Shown one piece after another: positions 1 to 7,112 of a stretch of DNA of 50,569 bases. Within the stretch, counting starts at the first letter, position 1; each line of letters starts with the position of its first letter. The DNA lies in contig RHKK01000009.1 in assembly GCA_008363075.1 (NCBI GenBank), forward strand, positions 1 through 50,569. The letters are read 5' to 3'. Position numbers and translations under genes: made by a program. This stretch comes from Candidatus Uhrbacteria bacterium. GTDB taxonomy: Bacteria > Patescibacteriota > Patescibacteriia > 2-12-FULL-60-25. A model generated the notes under the pieces. That model had not been told where the DNA came from, made no database searches, and saw only the letters and a list, made by a program, of their open reading frames with translations.

Positions 1-1
1 G

Positions 2-73
2 AGCGGGTGAGGGGAATCGAACCCCTGTCATCAGGTTGGAAACCTGAGGTAATGGCCATTATACGACACCCGC
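2..73 (-). tRNA. tRNA-Gly (anticodon UCC)
   Basis: Read on the minus strand this folds as a cloverleaf: acceptor stem GCGGGTG/CACCCGC, TTCGATT T-loop, anticodon stem CAGGT/ACCTG with loop TTTCCAA giving anticodon UCC. The last base before the window edge is the first C of CCA, so whether CCA is encoded cannot be seen. Confidence 0.96.
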
Positions 74-94
74 CTGCTCTTTTATTGTGACGGC

Positions 95-123
95 AATCTA
101 TCCAAAAGTTCGTCCACGCGCAA
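95..123 (-). promoter_or_regulatory. Promoter of tRNA-Gly
   Basis: Minus strand -35 TTGCGC, exactly 17 bases, -10 TAGATT, placing transcription start about 15 bases before the tRNA. Confidence 0.5.
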
Positions 124-184
124 GGGCTATATCTTATTATTTATTCACAGATCCGCCGTTCCTTGATCGACCTCGGTTTGCTAT

Positions 185-200
185 CCTCCTCGCGAGGAGG
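185..200 (+). promoter_or_regulatory. Palindrome containing the ribosome binding site
   Basis: CCTCCTCGCGAGGAGG is a perfect 16-base palindrome. Its right half is the Shine-Dalgarno sequence of the gene starting at 209. Folding as CCTCCT/AGGAGG around CGCG would mask the site, so translational control is possible (inference). Confidence 0.45.
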
Positions 201-208
201 TGAGACGA

Positions 209-718
209 ATGACGCGAAGAATCCTCTTCGTCGCGTATGACTTCGCCTCGCGGACACGCGGGGACGACGGCGAGCGGTACACCGACACGCGCGCCATCTT
301 GTCCACGTTCGGCAAGGTCGTGCGCGCTCACACGAGCGGCGTCTATCGACGCGTCACGCCGCCGGACGGCATCTCGCTCGTGGCGCCGGATGCGTCGGAT
401 GCCGAACGCCGGGACCGGGAGACGCGCCTACAATTCCTCATCAGGGAATTGCCCGCCGCGCATTGCGTAGTGGCGCGCGTGGACAGCATGGATCGGGTCA
501 TGATCACGGGCCTCGGATACGCGGTCCGGATCGGCAAGCCCGTCCTCCTGCTTCAGGAGGGCGAACCCGTCCTCTTCGAGGCACGGGACCGGTTCAAGAA
601 CCGTGAACACGAAGGGATCGTGTACCGGGTCTTCCGCACGTCCAAGGAGCAGGAAACCTACATCGTGCGCTTCATGCAACGCGTGCCGAACGGCGACGCG
701 ATCGGAGGCGTCGCCTGA
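209..718 (+). CDS. Nucleoside 2-deoxyribosyltransferase-like protein
   Basis: A 169-residue soluble protein. The N-terminus reads RRILFVAYDF and is followed by charged segments, then a central stretch (VVARVDSMDRVMITGLGYAVRIGKPVLL, split over about residues 85-115) that resembles the core of nucleoside 2-deoxyribosyltransferase/TIR-like Rossmann folds: an Asp-containing strand, a glycine-rich helix start, then 'GKPVLLL'. Family assignment is by general resemblance only and no catalytic Glu could be fixed with certainty. I chose ATG at 209 because GAGGAGG lies eight bases upstream; an in-frame GTG at 200 overlaps that site. It stands alone between tRNA-Gly and a convergent gene, with a terminator directly after the stop. 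Confidence 0.55.
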   Translation: MTRRILFVAYDFASRTRGDDGERYTDTRAILSTFGKVVRAHTSGVYRRVTPPDGISLVAPDASDAERRDRETRLQFLIRELPAAHCVVARVDSMDRVMITGLGYAVRIGKPVLLLQEGEPVLFEARDRFKNREHEGIVYRVFRTSKEQETYIVRFMQRVPNGDAIGGVA

Positions 719-745
719 CCGGCATCCGCCGGCTTTTTTCTTTCC
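719..745 (+). terminator. Intrinsic terminator
   Basis: CCGGC-ATCC-GCCGG stem followed by C and six T, starting right after the TGA of the gene ending at 718. Confidence 0.75.
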
Positions 746-750
746 GACGC

Positions 751-776
751 AAAAACGACCCCGCCGGGCGGGGTCG
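751..776 (-). terminator. Intrinsic terminator
   Basis: CGACCCCGCC/GGCGGGGTCG hairpin followed on the minus strand by TTTTT; it ends the convergent gene at 817-1683. Confidence 0.8.
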
Positions 777-816
777 CTTGCATGGTGCACCAGGGTAAAG
801 GAAGTCAGAACTTTGC

Positions 817-1683
817 TCATGGGCACTGAGCAATAACCTTCTTGTTGAATTCGTCTCTTTCCGTTTCCTCACCCTCCCTAAATAGCACACGGTTCAGCTT
901 CGCCAAGAGTACGTTTGCATTGTGCTCACCGATATTTCTACCCTGCTCATCGAGCATTTGAAACCCATCCGATTTCTTGTCGCAAAACAGGTATTCCGCG
1001 AACACAAGAGTAACTTCTTTGAGTCGCGCGACTTCCTTATCCGCATCAGCTTTTGATGCTGCAACCTCAGTCTTGGCCGCATCAAGCGTTGTAATGAGCC
1101 CGCTTACCTCTCTGGCCTTGATATCGACCTGACTGATAAGCGACTTCGCTTTACCAATAGTGCTCGTTGTCTCCCCTGTAACCTCAGCAACAAGCGTTTC
1201 CATCCCTGCTACCGAGCCCTGTAGACCAACGAGCTTCGAGAGCACCACTGCCTGATCCTCCTTCGCCCTCAAGAATCCCTTCTCCACCTCAACATTCGCG
1301 GAAATGGCTTTCATGGTGCTCTCCTGTATATCAATCAGTCTTCCGCCAATTTCCTCCTTTTGCTTGTTCACCTCGTCACGTACCGCACCGAGTCGCCAAC
1401 CCTGTGTAAAGGAGTACACGCCTATCAAAGCGCACGCGACTAGGAAGACCCACGCAGATGGCCAAACCAGTTTATGCACCGCCTTGACCGCACGGTCGAC
1501 GGTCTCGGCAAGGCGCAGGTAGGTCCTTTCTACTACCGTCTCAATACCTCGCAAACGCTCAATCGCTTGCTCCGCAGCCACGGCTCTTAACTCTGCGGCC
1601 TTCGCTTCTGCCCGTGCCTTTAGTAGCTCTGCCTCCGCCTCGCTCGATCCTCCATTCGACTTTGTGTCTATTGGCTCTGTCAT
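817..1683 (-). CDS. Single-pass membrane protein with coiled coils
   Basis: A 288-residue protein I do not recognise by name. Residues about 12-48 are Ala/Glu/Lys/Arg-rich and look like a coiled coil. Residues about 74-94 (WPSAWVFLVACALIGVYSF) form one hydrophobic span. About 100-230 are again coiled-coil-like, with long runs lacking proline and regular E/K/L/V spacing, ending in a small region with two cysteines. The architecture recalls membrane-anchored structural or signalling coiled-coil proteins such as methyl-accepting-like stalks, but no signalling domain is seen. No clear ribosome binding site precedes the ATG. A possible promoter upstream is TTGCAA, 17 bases, TAAGCA (weak). Confidence 0.7.
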   Translation of the reverse strand: MTEPIDTKSNGGSSEAEAELLKARAEAKAAELRAVAAEQAIERLRGIETVVERTYLRLAETVDRAVKAVHKLVWPSAWVFLVACALIGVYSFTQGWRLGAVRDEVNKQKEEIGGRLIDIQESTMKAISANVEVEKGFLRAKEDQAVVLSKLVGLQGSVAGMETLVAEVTGETTSTIGKAKSLISQVDIKAREVSGLITTLDAAKTEVAASKADADKEVARLKEVTLVFAEYLFCDKKSDGFQMLDEQGRNIGEHNANVLLAKLNRVLFREGEETERDEFNKKVIAQCP

Positions 1684-1702
1684 ATGCGGGCTGCTTACAG
1701 CT

Positions 1703-1836
1703 CGTACCAGAACATTGCAATATCAAGAGTTCAGCCTTATCTGGAGGAAGAAGAGGAATAAGAGGAAGAATACGGCGAGAACATTTCGTTTGAGGAAGCT
1801 CACATAGTCGCCAACCGAGCAGCAGGTCGTGATTAA
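1703..1836 (+). pseudogene. Decayed copy of the small gene at 3004-3234
   Basis: The stretch encodes fragments in two frames: '...YQEFSLIW' and, after a frame change, 'EEEYGENISFEEAHIVANR', ending at TAA 1834-1836. These match 'HEFRKIWKEEYGEDIPFEEARVVAER' of the intact gene at 3004-3234. Shared exact DNA blocks include TACGGCGA and TAGTCGCC. An internal stop and a GA-rich duplication break the frame. It lies on the opposite strand from its neighbours, and the Shedu-like gene sits between the two copies. Confidence 0.65.
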
Positions 1837-1880
1837 ACACAAATCCTCCGGGAGGAGGGTAAAGGGCTTCAGAAGCCTTG

Positions 1881-2963
1881 TCATGAGCGAAACAGATTTA
1901 CAACTCGCTCCGCCATGCGGAACAACTGGTCATAAGTCAGCACTTCGATTCGGTGAAGATGGCTGTTGAGATTCCGGAGCGCTGCCTGCGCATGTTCATC
2001 TCCGTCTCGTCCCATTACAACTCTGGCCCGAATCTTGAGCGGATCTTCATCATCGTCAGCCCGAATCGCATTTCGCTGCTTATCGATTTCCTCGATGTAT
2101 TTCATCACCTGTCCAATTGCCTCACTCAAATCCGCAGCAGGCACCCATGCGTCATGCGATTTGTCATATCGAAACAGATCCGCGGTAGGACGCTTGATCT
2201 CCAGGATCTCAAGATATCCGTCGGCCGTCCGTCGAAGCATGAAATCGGCCTGATCATCACGGACCCAAACCCTTCGATCCAAAAGCTCGCTGTATTCGGT
2301 ACCAAACATCCAGGCTTGGCCGGTAAGAAACTCTTGATATCTGGGTTCTGTGAGGGTTTCGTCGCCAAGCATTTCCTGAAATCTTGCCAAGGCAGAAGAG
2401 TAATCCGCCAATTTAACCGCGGCGGCGAAATCCAAAAAGACTCCGCCGTCCCCCGCCTCGATGCGCGCCTGGAGGGCGTCTTGCGTCTCCTTTGATCGAG
2501 CCAATCCTTCCGCCACGACCTTCAATACCTGAATCTTTCCGCTCAACTCCAGCGAAGGGATATCGCGGGCAATCTGGACCAATCTTTCATGCGCATCCTT
2601 TGGAATAATACGATATTGTCCCGGTGCATCAGGCAGAGTGCCGGACATGAAGGCGTCCAAGAAGCTCTTGAGCGGCGTAACCTCATCCGGATCGCGATCA
2701 GTCAATCCAACGCTGCGTTTATCAACCGTCGACCAAAGGCCGCCCTTCCTTTCATGACTTTCGATTCGAAGTTCACGATGATGAAGCTCCCCGCCCGAAA
2801 CGATCTCGGTCAACTTGGCGCTCTTCATCGATCTGGGTCCCTTAGACAGGGGTACATTGTGAACGTTCCCGACGTTCGAGTTCCGTTTCGCTTCGATCGT
2901 AGTGACCTCGAGAAATTCCTCGTGAGTCTGTTGATTATTGTCTTCGGACATACTAAGACGCAC
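1881..2963 (-). CDS. Shedu-type defence nuclease (DUF4263, SduA family)
   Basis: 360 residues. The C-terminal half (about 200-360) carries the DUF4263/Shedu pattern: 'RYQEFLTGQAWMFG' (208-221), then a PD-(D/E)xK-type nuclease core with D240 in 'DDQADFML', E255-x-K257 in 'LEILEIKRP', and a following helix with Q285 ('GQVMKYIEEID'). Shedu proteins are single-gene anti-phage systems; the C-terminal domain is the nuclease and the variable N-terminal part is thought to sense infection. Residues 1-190 here are not recognised. Start: GTG at 2963 has AGGA five bases upstream; ATG at 2951 is an alternative. It stands alone, divergent from the small gene at 3004, and is flanked by an intact and a decayed copy of that gene. 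Family call is by motif only. Confidence 0.82.
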   Translation of the reverse strand: MRLSMSEDNNQQTHEEFLEVTTIEAKRNSNVGNVHNVPLSKGPRSMKSAKLTEIVSGGELHHRELRIESHERKGGLWSTVDKRSVGLTDRDPDEVTPLKSFLDAFMSGTLPDAPGQYRIIPKDAHERLVQIARDIPSLELSGKIQVLKVVAEGLARSKETQDALQARIEAGDGGVFLDFAAAVKLADYSSALARFQEMLGDETLTEPRYQEFLTGQAWMFGTEYSELLDRRVWVRDDQADFMLRRTADGYLEILEIKRPTADLFRYDKSHDAWVPAADLSEAIGQVMKYIEEIDKQRNAIRADDDEDPLKIRARVVMGRDGDEHAQAALRNLNSHLHRIEVLTYDQLFRMAERVVNLFRS

Positions 2964-3003
2964 TCTGGTCCTAAACGTGCCTATTCGTCAACGATGTACG
3001 TAT

Positions 3004-3234
3004 ATGCGTCTCCCTCACGAAGCCATCCACGAGTTTCGCAAGATTTGGAAGGAAGAGTACGGCGAAGACATCCCCTTCGAGGAGGCTCGGGTAGTCGCCG
3101 AGCGATTCTTGTCCGGGATTCGCTTGATGCTGACTATCAAAGACGACGAAAAGGGTCCGAAGACACCGACCGAACAGCAGGATCGAACTGATTTGGACGA
3201 AGGAGCGAACTCATCACTCTCAGAGAATGGCTGA
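3004..3234 (+). CDS. Small conserved CPR-type protein
   Basis: 76 residues starting MRLPHEAIHEF. The core 'EFRKIWKEEYGEDIPFEEARVVAERFLSGIRLM' is a helical motif I associate with a small protein family common in Patescibacteria genomes and of unknown role; the tail is hydrophilic. I chose ATG 3004 because upstream in-frame residues do not belong to that core and would run antisense into the Shedu-like gene. No ribosome binding site is evident. A frame-broken copy lies at 1703-1836. A hairpin terminator follows at 3243-3270. Confidence 0.7.
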   Translation: MRLPHEAIHEFRKIWKEEYGEDIPFEEARVVAERFLSGIRLMLTIKDDEKGPKTPTEQQDRTDLDEGANSSLSENG

Positions 3235-3242
3235 GTAGAAAC

Positions 3243-3270
3243 GCAAAAGCCGCCCGTTGGAGCGGCTTTA
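3243..3270. terminator. Bidirectional terminator
   Basis: AAGCCGC/GCGGCTT hairpin with A run on the left and T-rich right side; it can end the small + strand gene and the minus-strand tRNA-Phe. Confidence 0.7.
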
Positions 3271-3275
3271 TGCTC

Positions 3276-3350
3276 TGGTGCCGAGGGCCAGGATCGAACT
3301 GGCGACGCAAGGATTTTCAGTCCTTCGCTCTACCACTGAGCTACCTCGGC
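3276..3350 (-). tRNA. tRNA-Phe (anticodon GAA)
   Basis: Minus-strand cloverleaf GCCGAGG...CCTCGGC, D-arm GCTCAGTGGTAGAGC, anticodon arm AGGACTGAAAATCCT with loop CTGAAAA, T-arm with GTTCGAT; 3' CCA is encoded. Confidence 0.97.
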
Positions 3351-3389
3351 GAGATTCGGAGCGCCGAGAACGTATCAAATCTTTTTGAA

Positions 3390-3417
3390 AAAGAAAAGAC
3401 CCGGCATCGGTCGGGTC
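3390..3417 (-). terminator. Terminator of purM
   Basis: GACCCG/CGGGTC hairpin whose first bases overlap the purM stop codon, followed on the minus strand by TTTTCTTTTT. Confidence 0.75.
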
Positions 3418-4519
3418 AGCGGATCTTCAGATCCTCCTCGGTGAACTCGATGTCGCGCGGCGAGATCACCACGCGGCGCGCGGCGCTCTTCTCGACCGAC
3501 CCCGCGACGATCGCGTCGTACGGCAGCGCGAGCTCGCGCACGAGCTCCGCCACTTTCCGCGCCTCGGACGGGGGCAGGATGAGCGCGAATCCCGCGCCCA
3601 TGTTGAACGTCTTGTACGCCTCGCGCTCCTCCATCGGGGCATGCGTCATGAGGAAGCGGAAGATTTCCGGCGACTCCGGAATCTCGTCAAGGACGTAGGC
3701 GAAAGGCTGGGGCGCGCGCATGAGCTTGCACCACCCGTGACCCGTCACGTTCACCGCGTAATGCGGAACGATATCGCGCAGGAAGCACTCGCGCAGCAGC
3801 CGCGTGTAGATGTGCGTCGGCTTGAGCAGCTCGGTGCCGAGATCGAGACCGTTGCCGACCGGCGCGTCGTACCCGTCCGGCAGCCGGTCCGCGATCTTGC
3901 GCGCGAGCGACAGGCCGTTCGCGTGGATGCCGCTGCTCTCGAGCAGGACGATGACGTCGCCCGCACGGACGTTGGCACCGATCATGAGCCGGTTCTTCGG
4001 CTTGACGAGCCCCCAGGCCGAACCCGAGAGCACGGCCGTCTCCTCGCCGACGACGCCGCGCAGGGTCGGCGTCTCGCCGCCGCCCCACGCGCAACCCGCC
4101 AGGTCGCACGCCTTCTTCCATCCCCGGATCAGGAACTCGGCGCGGCGATCATGCGCGAACCACGCGTCGGATCCCACCGCCACGTGCATCGCGACCGAGA
4201 CGGGCAGCGCGCCGACGGTGATGAGGTCGTTCACGATCATCGCGACGGTGTCCTGGGCGATGAGATCGTACGACGAACCGCGGCCGGCGCGCTCGAGCGC
4301 CTCGGCGATGAGATTCTTGGTACCGAGGCCTTCCTCGACATGCGCGATGAAGCCGTCGTCGGCCTCGACGAGATACGCGCTCTCGCCGCGGCTCGGCTCG
4401 TACTCGCGCATTCCGAATCCGACATTGTCCGCCGTTTCGCGCGCCGCGAGCTGACAGGCGCGCTTGAACGGGTCGAGGGCGCCGTAATCCACGCCCGCAT
4501 CCTTGTACGTAATGCCCAT
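3416..4519 (-). CDS. purM: Phosphoribosylformylglycinamidine cyclo-ligase (AIR synthase, PurM)
   Basis: 367 residues, close to the usual ~345. PurM closes the imidazole ring of 5-aminoimidazole ribonucleotide using ATP in purine synthesis. Landmarks in order: 'VND' at 96-98, 'GGGET' around 146-150, and the long loop 'GDVIVLLESSGIHANGLS' near 187-204, which is the AIR-synthase family signature; the C-terminal AIRS_C half has 'NMGAGFALILPP'. A strong AAGGAGG precedes ATG. No other pur genes adjoin it; purB lies 27 kb away. It is a single-gene unit with its own promoter and a terminator overlapping the stop codon, unlike the housekeeping operons nearby, so acquisition by transfer is possible. 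Confidence 0.93.
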   Translation of the reverse strand: MGITYKDAGVDYGALDPFKRACQLAARETADNVGFGMREYEPSRGESAYLVEADDGFIAHVEEGLGTKNLIAEALERAGRGSSYDLIAQDTVAMIVNDLITVGALPVSVAMHVAVGSDAWFAHDRRAEFLIRGWKKACDLAGCAWGGGETPTLRGVVGEETAVLSGSAWGLVKPKNRLMIGANVRAGDVIVLLESSGIHANGLSLARKIADRLPDGYDAPVGNGLDLGTELLKPTHIYTRLLRECFLRDIVPHYAVNVTGHGWCKLMRAPQPFAYVLDEIPESPEIFRFLMTHAPMEEREAYKTFNMGAGFALILPPSEARKVAELVRELALPYDAIVAGSVEKSAARRVVISPRDIEFTEEDLKIR

Positions 4520-4572
4520 GCGGGCCTCCTTGCGTTTGGGTGAATGGTGCGATGTGCGTTTGGCACGGCGAA

Positions 4573-4601
4573 ACCGTATCCGATCGAAAAGTCAAAGGCA
4601 A
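4573..4601 (-). promoter_or_regulatory. Candidate purM promoter
   Basis: Minus strand TTGCCT, 17 bases, TACGGT, about 45 bases before the purM start. Confidence 0.4.
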
Positions 4602-4832
4602 CACAAAACCGATGTGAGGCATTCGGTTCATCGAAAATGGGGCCATGCCTCCCGTTGACGCGGATTTCCAGTTTGCACCGAAAGCCCCGTCACAAGGGGG
4701 TGATTTGCCGCCCGAGACCCTCGCTCCTCCGCCTTCCGCGGATGCGCCGTCCAGGTCCCAAGAACCAAATGTTTGGCCGAATCCTCACACCGGCCCTTGT
4801 ACTTTATCACGCGAGACTTGGCGCGCAATATC
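4602..4832. other. Stretch without a supported gene
   Basis: Together with the purM upstream region this leaves about 330 bases between genes. A + strand open frame from 4645 has no ribosome binding site, runs antisense through the downstream gene and shows no recognisable domain. I see no RNA gene or clear repeat here. Confidence 0.5.
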
Positions 4833-4856
4833 AAAAAAGACGACCGTTCAGTCGTC
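4833..4856 (-). terminator. Terminator of first paralog
   Basis: GACGAC-loop-GTCGTC with the stop codon inside the hairpin, then TTTTTT on the minus strand. The same design (ACGACTGA...GGTCGT + T run) ends the other two paralogs. Confidence 0.8.
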
Positions 4857-5753
4857 AGAGTTTGCCGTCTTTACGTCGGCGGGTTTTCGGAAGGCGCCGC
4901 TGCCGCCCTCTTCCTCGATGGCTTGCGCGAGCAGCTCGTCTTCCCGCTTGCGCAGCTCCCCGATCTCGACCCGCACCTTCGCGAGCTTGGCACGGACGGT
5001 TTCGGGCGGAGGCTCGTCTTCTGTCTCGACACGGAGCTTTTCAGGTTCGCGCCCGGGATCGATTCCGGACAGGAAGTCCTGAGTCTCGATGCCGAGCTGT
5101 TCGGAGAGTTTGTTCACCCGCTCCTGGAGATTGATCGCTTTCGCGTGATGCTTGTCATGCGTTGCACGCCATTCGTCATGCTGTTGCTTGAGCGCTAGCT
5201 CGAAAGCTCTCCTCGCATCCCAGCCGGGAAAACCCTTCCGGGGCGGAAGCCAATCGCTCGGGTAAAGCTTGTTCCACGGTTTGCCTTTTGCATGGTTTAG
5301 AGGAATCCACTCCTCCAGCCAGTGGTAAAGCGGAGCACGCGGAGTGAGTCTTGCCCAGCACGCAAAGGCGTCACCGAGTTCATACCTCCGGATGGCTACG
5401 TCATATAACAACTCGGGAGAGCTGGTTTGCGGGAACGTGCGCCCCAGTTTGTTCAGGTGCTGGATCTCTGACACCAGACCGGCTAGCTGTTCGCTGAGAC
5501 TCTTCAGCTTCTCTGCTTGCTTTCGTTTGCGTCGAGAGATCACCGCTGGACGCTTGCGCCGCCAGTCACGACCTGCCCTTGTAGCAAGGAACAAGATGGT
5601 CGACACGAGCGGGAGCGCCAAAGTTCCAGCGCACCAGAACGAGGCACCTTGTGTAAATGCGGCCGCCGCCAAGCCCATTGCTATGATCGCAGCAACGAGC
5701 CATGTAGCTTTTATTGCCCCAACGAAGCCAGACCGAAACTCTTCGTCATCCAT
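4848..5753 (-). CDS. Membrane/coiled-coil protein, paralog 1 of 3
   Basis: 301 residues from ATG 5753, preceded by GAGGAGGG. Two hydrophobic spans at about 17-37 and 42-62, then a basic segment and a long cytoplasmic, mostly helical part with coiled-coil stretches (about 75-105 and 200-290), ending 'KTANSDD'. The middle (about 105-190, 'YELGDAFACWARLTPRAPLYHWLEEWIPL') is unlike the other two paralogs. Function unknown. The promoter-leader and terminator are nearly identical to those of the genes at 6332-7021 and 7199-7600, while the coding middles differ strongly. An upstream extension of the frame would translate the promoter and is not used. Confidence 0.7.
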   Translation of the reverse strand: MDDEEFRSGFVGAIKATWLVAAIIAMGLAAAAFTQGASFWCAGTLALPLVSTILFLATRAGRDWRRKRPAVISRRKRKQAEKLKSLSEQLAGLVSEIQHLNKLGRTFPQTSSPELLYDVAIRRYELGDAFACWARLTPRAPLYHWLEEWIPLNHAKGKPWNKLYPSDWLPPRKGFPGWDARRAFELALKQQHDEWRATHDKHHAKAINLQERVNKLSEQLGIETQDFLSGIDPGREPEKLRVETEDEPPPETVRAKLAKVRVEIGELRKREDELLAQAIEEEGGSGAFRKPADVKTANSDD

Positions 5754-5790
5754 CTGAACCCTCCTCTTCGGAGTAAAAGTTGCTGCCGCG

Positions 5791-5819
5791 ACGCTAGCGG
5801 GGAAATAATGGAATGTCAA
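5791..5819 (-). promoter_or_regulatory. Paralog leader promoter, copy 1
   Basis: TTGACA, 17 bases, TAGCGT, followed by a leader with AACTTTTACTCCG that can pair with the GGAG of the ribosome binding site. The block from 5770 to 5820 is almost identical to 7043-7093. Confidence 0.6.
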
Positions 5820-5865
5820 TCCTGATCTATCCCCTCCATCTCCCCTTGTATTCAAGGGGAGCGTC

Positions 5866-5894
5866 TTGACAAACGGGATGAAATAATGAACGTG
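5866..5894 (+). promoter_or_regulatory. Promoter inside the DUF559 element
   Basis: TTGACA, 17 bases, AACGTG (non-canonical -10), seven bases before the ATG at 5902: would give a leaderless mRNA. Confidence 0.4.
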
Positions 5895-5901
5895 GTATTT
5901 C

Positions 5902-6273
5902 ATGAATTATCTTTACAATGATCCGCTTCTTACGGAACGCCGACGCGAGCTGCGTCGATGTTCAACCGATGCAGAGAGGGCGCTCTGGGAACGGTTACGA
6001 GGCAGGCGATTCCAAGGACTTCGTTTTCGAAGACAATTTGGTGTGGATCGATTCATCTTGGATTTTTATTGCCCTCGACTCCGACTGGGAATCGAGGTTG
6101 ATGGCGATATACACTTACATTCACAAGAACGGGATCGTGAACGCGACGAGATCATCGAAGCGCACAACATTCAAGTGCTTCGATTCTGGAATCGCGAGAT
6201 ATTTGAAAACATCGATACTGTTCTGCGACAGATCGCGGTGGCCGTTGAATTCAGAAAACGCCTCCCTTTGTAA
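5902..6273 (+). CDS. DUF559 endonuclease-like protein
   Basis: 123 residues, full length for the DUF559 family, which belongs to the restriction-endonuclease-like fold related to very-short-patch repair (Vsr) nucleases. Seen here: 'RRCSTDAERALWERLRGRRFQGLRFRRQ' (split across 18-45), 'VDRFILDFYCPRLRLGIEVDGDIH' (48-71) with the D-x(n)-E-V-D core, and 'RDEIIEAHNIQVLRFWNREI' at 81-100. The gene is embedded between inverted repeats, and similar hairpins recur at 7113-7183, 23083-23109 and 32713-32798. In related genomes I recall DUF559 genes next to such hairpins. A role in moving these repeats is my inference. Confidence 0.88.
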   Translation: MNYLYNDPLLTERRRELRRCSTDAERALWERLRGRRFQGLRFRRQFGVDRFILDFYCPRLRLGIEVDGDIHLHSQERDRERDEIIEAHNIQVLRFWNREIFENIDTVLRQIAVAVEFRKRLPL

Positions 6274-6315
6274 AAGGGAGGCTGGGAGGGATAGAGCCAA
6301 GCGGATGAAGTCATA

Positions 6316-6339
6316 TGAAAAAACGACCTCATCAGTCGT
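6316..6339 (-). terminator. Terminator of second paralog
   Basis: ACGAC/GTCGT hairpin with the TGA stop inside, followed on the minus strand by TTTTTT. Confidence 0.8.
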
Positions 6340-7021
6340 CAGTGGGGATGCCGTGCTTGAGGCGTTCGGGGCCGGAGGCGTTCCGGTTCTCCTCTTCGAG
6401 GAGCTCCTCTTGGAGCGTTTCGACGCGGACACGAGCCCGCTTCAGCTCCTCACGCTTGGCGTCTCGCGGATCGGCAGAAGACTCGAGCCGGAGCTCGGAT
6501 TCGAGGCGCAAGATCTCTTCCTCGATCTCGTCCATCGCGATCCGCATCTCCCGTGCCGTCAGCTCCCAGGATTTGCGCTGCGCTTCGAATGCGACCACGA
6601 GCTCGGTGCGGGCTGCATCGGAGTCGGGAATTCCCAACTCATCACTTGGTCCGTCGAACGAGTGACGCTTGAACCACACATGGATCGGATCACCGTGACT
6701 GAAGCATAGGGTTGTGAGGATATATCTGCTCGATCCCATCTGTCTCAGTTGATCGTAGACGTCTCTCCAAAACTCGATGCGTCTGGGAAACCTTTTCCGA
6801 AGCGCGTCCAGGTTTTCCATGCGAATGCGCAGTCGCTCACGATCCGCGTAGATCGCGACGAGCTGCGCTTCGACCGAGGCCGGAAGCCCGTGGCCTTGCC
6901 ATTTCCGCCGGAGAAGCGCGACGAGCTTCCCCATCCAGCCGAGTTGTACTTCGAGCGCCATGCCGACGACAACCGCGCTCGACCACGCGCCGAGCGCAAG
7001 CGCCAAAATATCCCATTCCAT
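6332..7021 (-). CDS. Membrane/coiled-coil protein, paralog 2 of 3
   Basis: 229 residues; ATG preceded by GGAGGAGG. One hydrophobic span at the N-terminus (about 4-30), then a largely helical, charged protein. A variable middle (about 60-135) contains 'RFPRRIEFWRDVYDQLRQMGSSRY'. The last ~45 residues form a coiled coil ending 'ASGPERLKHGIPTDD', identical over about 24 residues to the end of paralog 3. Function unknown. The conserved ends with divergent middles suggest recombination or fast divergence of the centre. Confidence 0.7.
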   Translation of the reverse strand: MEWDILALALGAWSSAVVVGMALEVQLGWMGKLVALLRRKWQGHGLPASVEAQLVAIYADRERLRIRMENLDALRKRFPRRIEFWRDVYDQLRQMGSSRYILTTLCFSHGDPIHVWFKRHSFDGPSDELGIPDSDAARTELVVAFEAQRKSWELTAREMRIAMDEIEEEILRLESELRLESSADPRDAKREELKRARVRVETLQEELLEEENRNASGPERLKHGIPTDD

Positions 7022-7063
7022 ATCGGACCTCCTCCGATCTTCGGAGTAAAAGTTGCTGCCGCG

Positions 7064-7092
7064 ACGCTAGCGGGGAAATAATGGAATGTCAA
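7064..7092 (-). promoter_or_regulatory. Paralog leader promoter, copy 2
   Basis: TTGACA, 17 bases, TAGCGT; same leader as copy 1. A CTCCG/CGGAG pairing could cover the GGAGG site. Confidence 0.6.
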
Positions 7093-7112
7093 TCAGGGCG
7101 ATGGGCGCGGAG

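Larger units (their letters stand above)
5827..6294 (+). mobile_element. DUF559 element with inverted-repeat ends
   Basis: The left end reads CTATCCCCTCCA followed by hairpin CTCCCCTTG-TATT-CAAGGGGAG (5840-5861). The right end, read inward from 6294 on the other strand, is CTATCCCTCCCA followed by hairpin GCCTCCCTTT/AAAGGGAGGC (6260-6282). The two ends are imperfect inverted repeats enclosing a single gene (5902-6273) whose stop lies in the right hairpin. It sits directly upstream of a paralog promoter. No target duplication is obvious. Confidence 0.6.

Noticed and set aside
1884-1970. Short plus-strand frame beginning ATGAGCGAAACAG
   Set aside because: About 28 codons, antisense to the Shedu-like gene end, without family resemblance.
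2938-3003. Longer N-terminus for the small gene at 3004
   Set aside because: The extra residues lie outside the family core and antisense to the Shedu-like gene's start.
4645-5082. Pro-rich plus-strand frame in the gap after purM
   Set aside because: No ribosome binding site or known domain, and it continues antisense through the neighbouring gene and its terminator.
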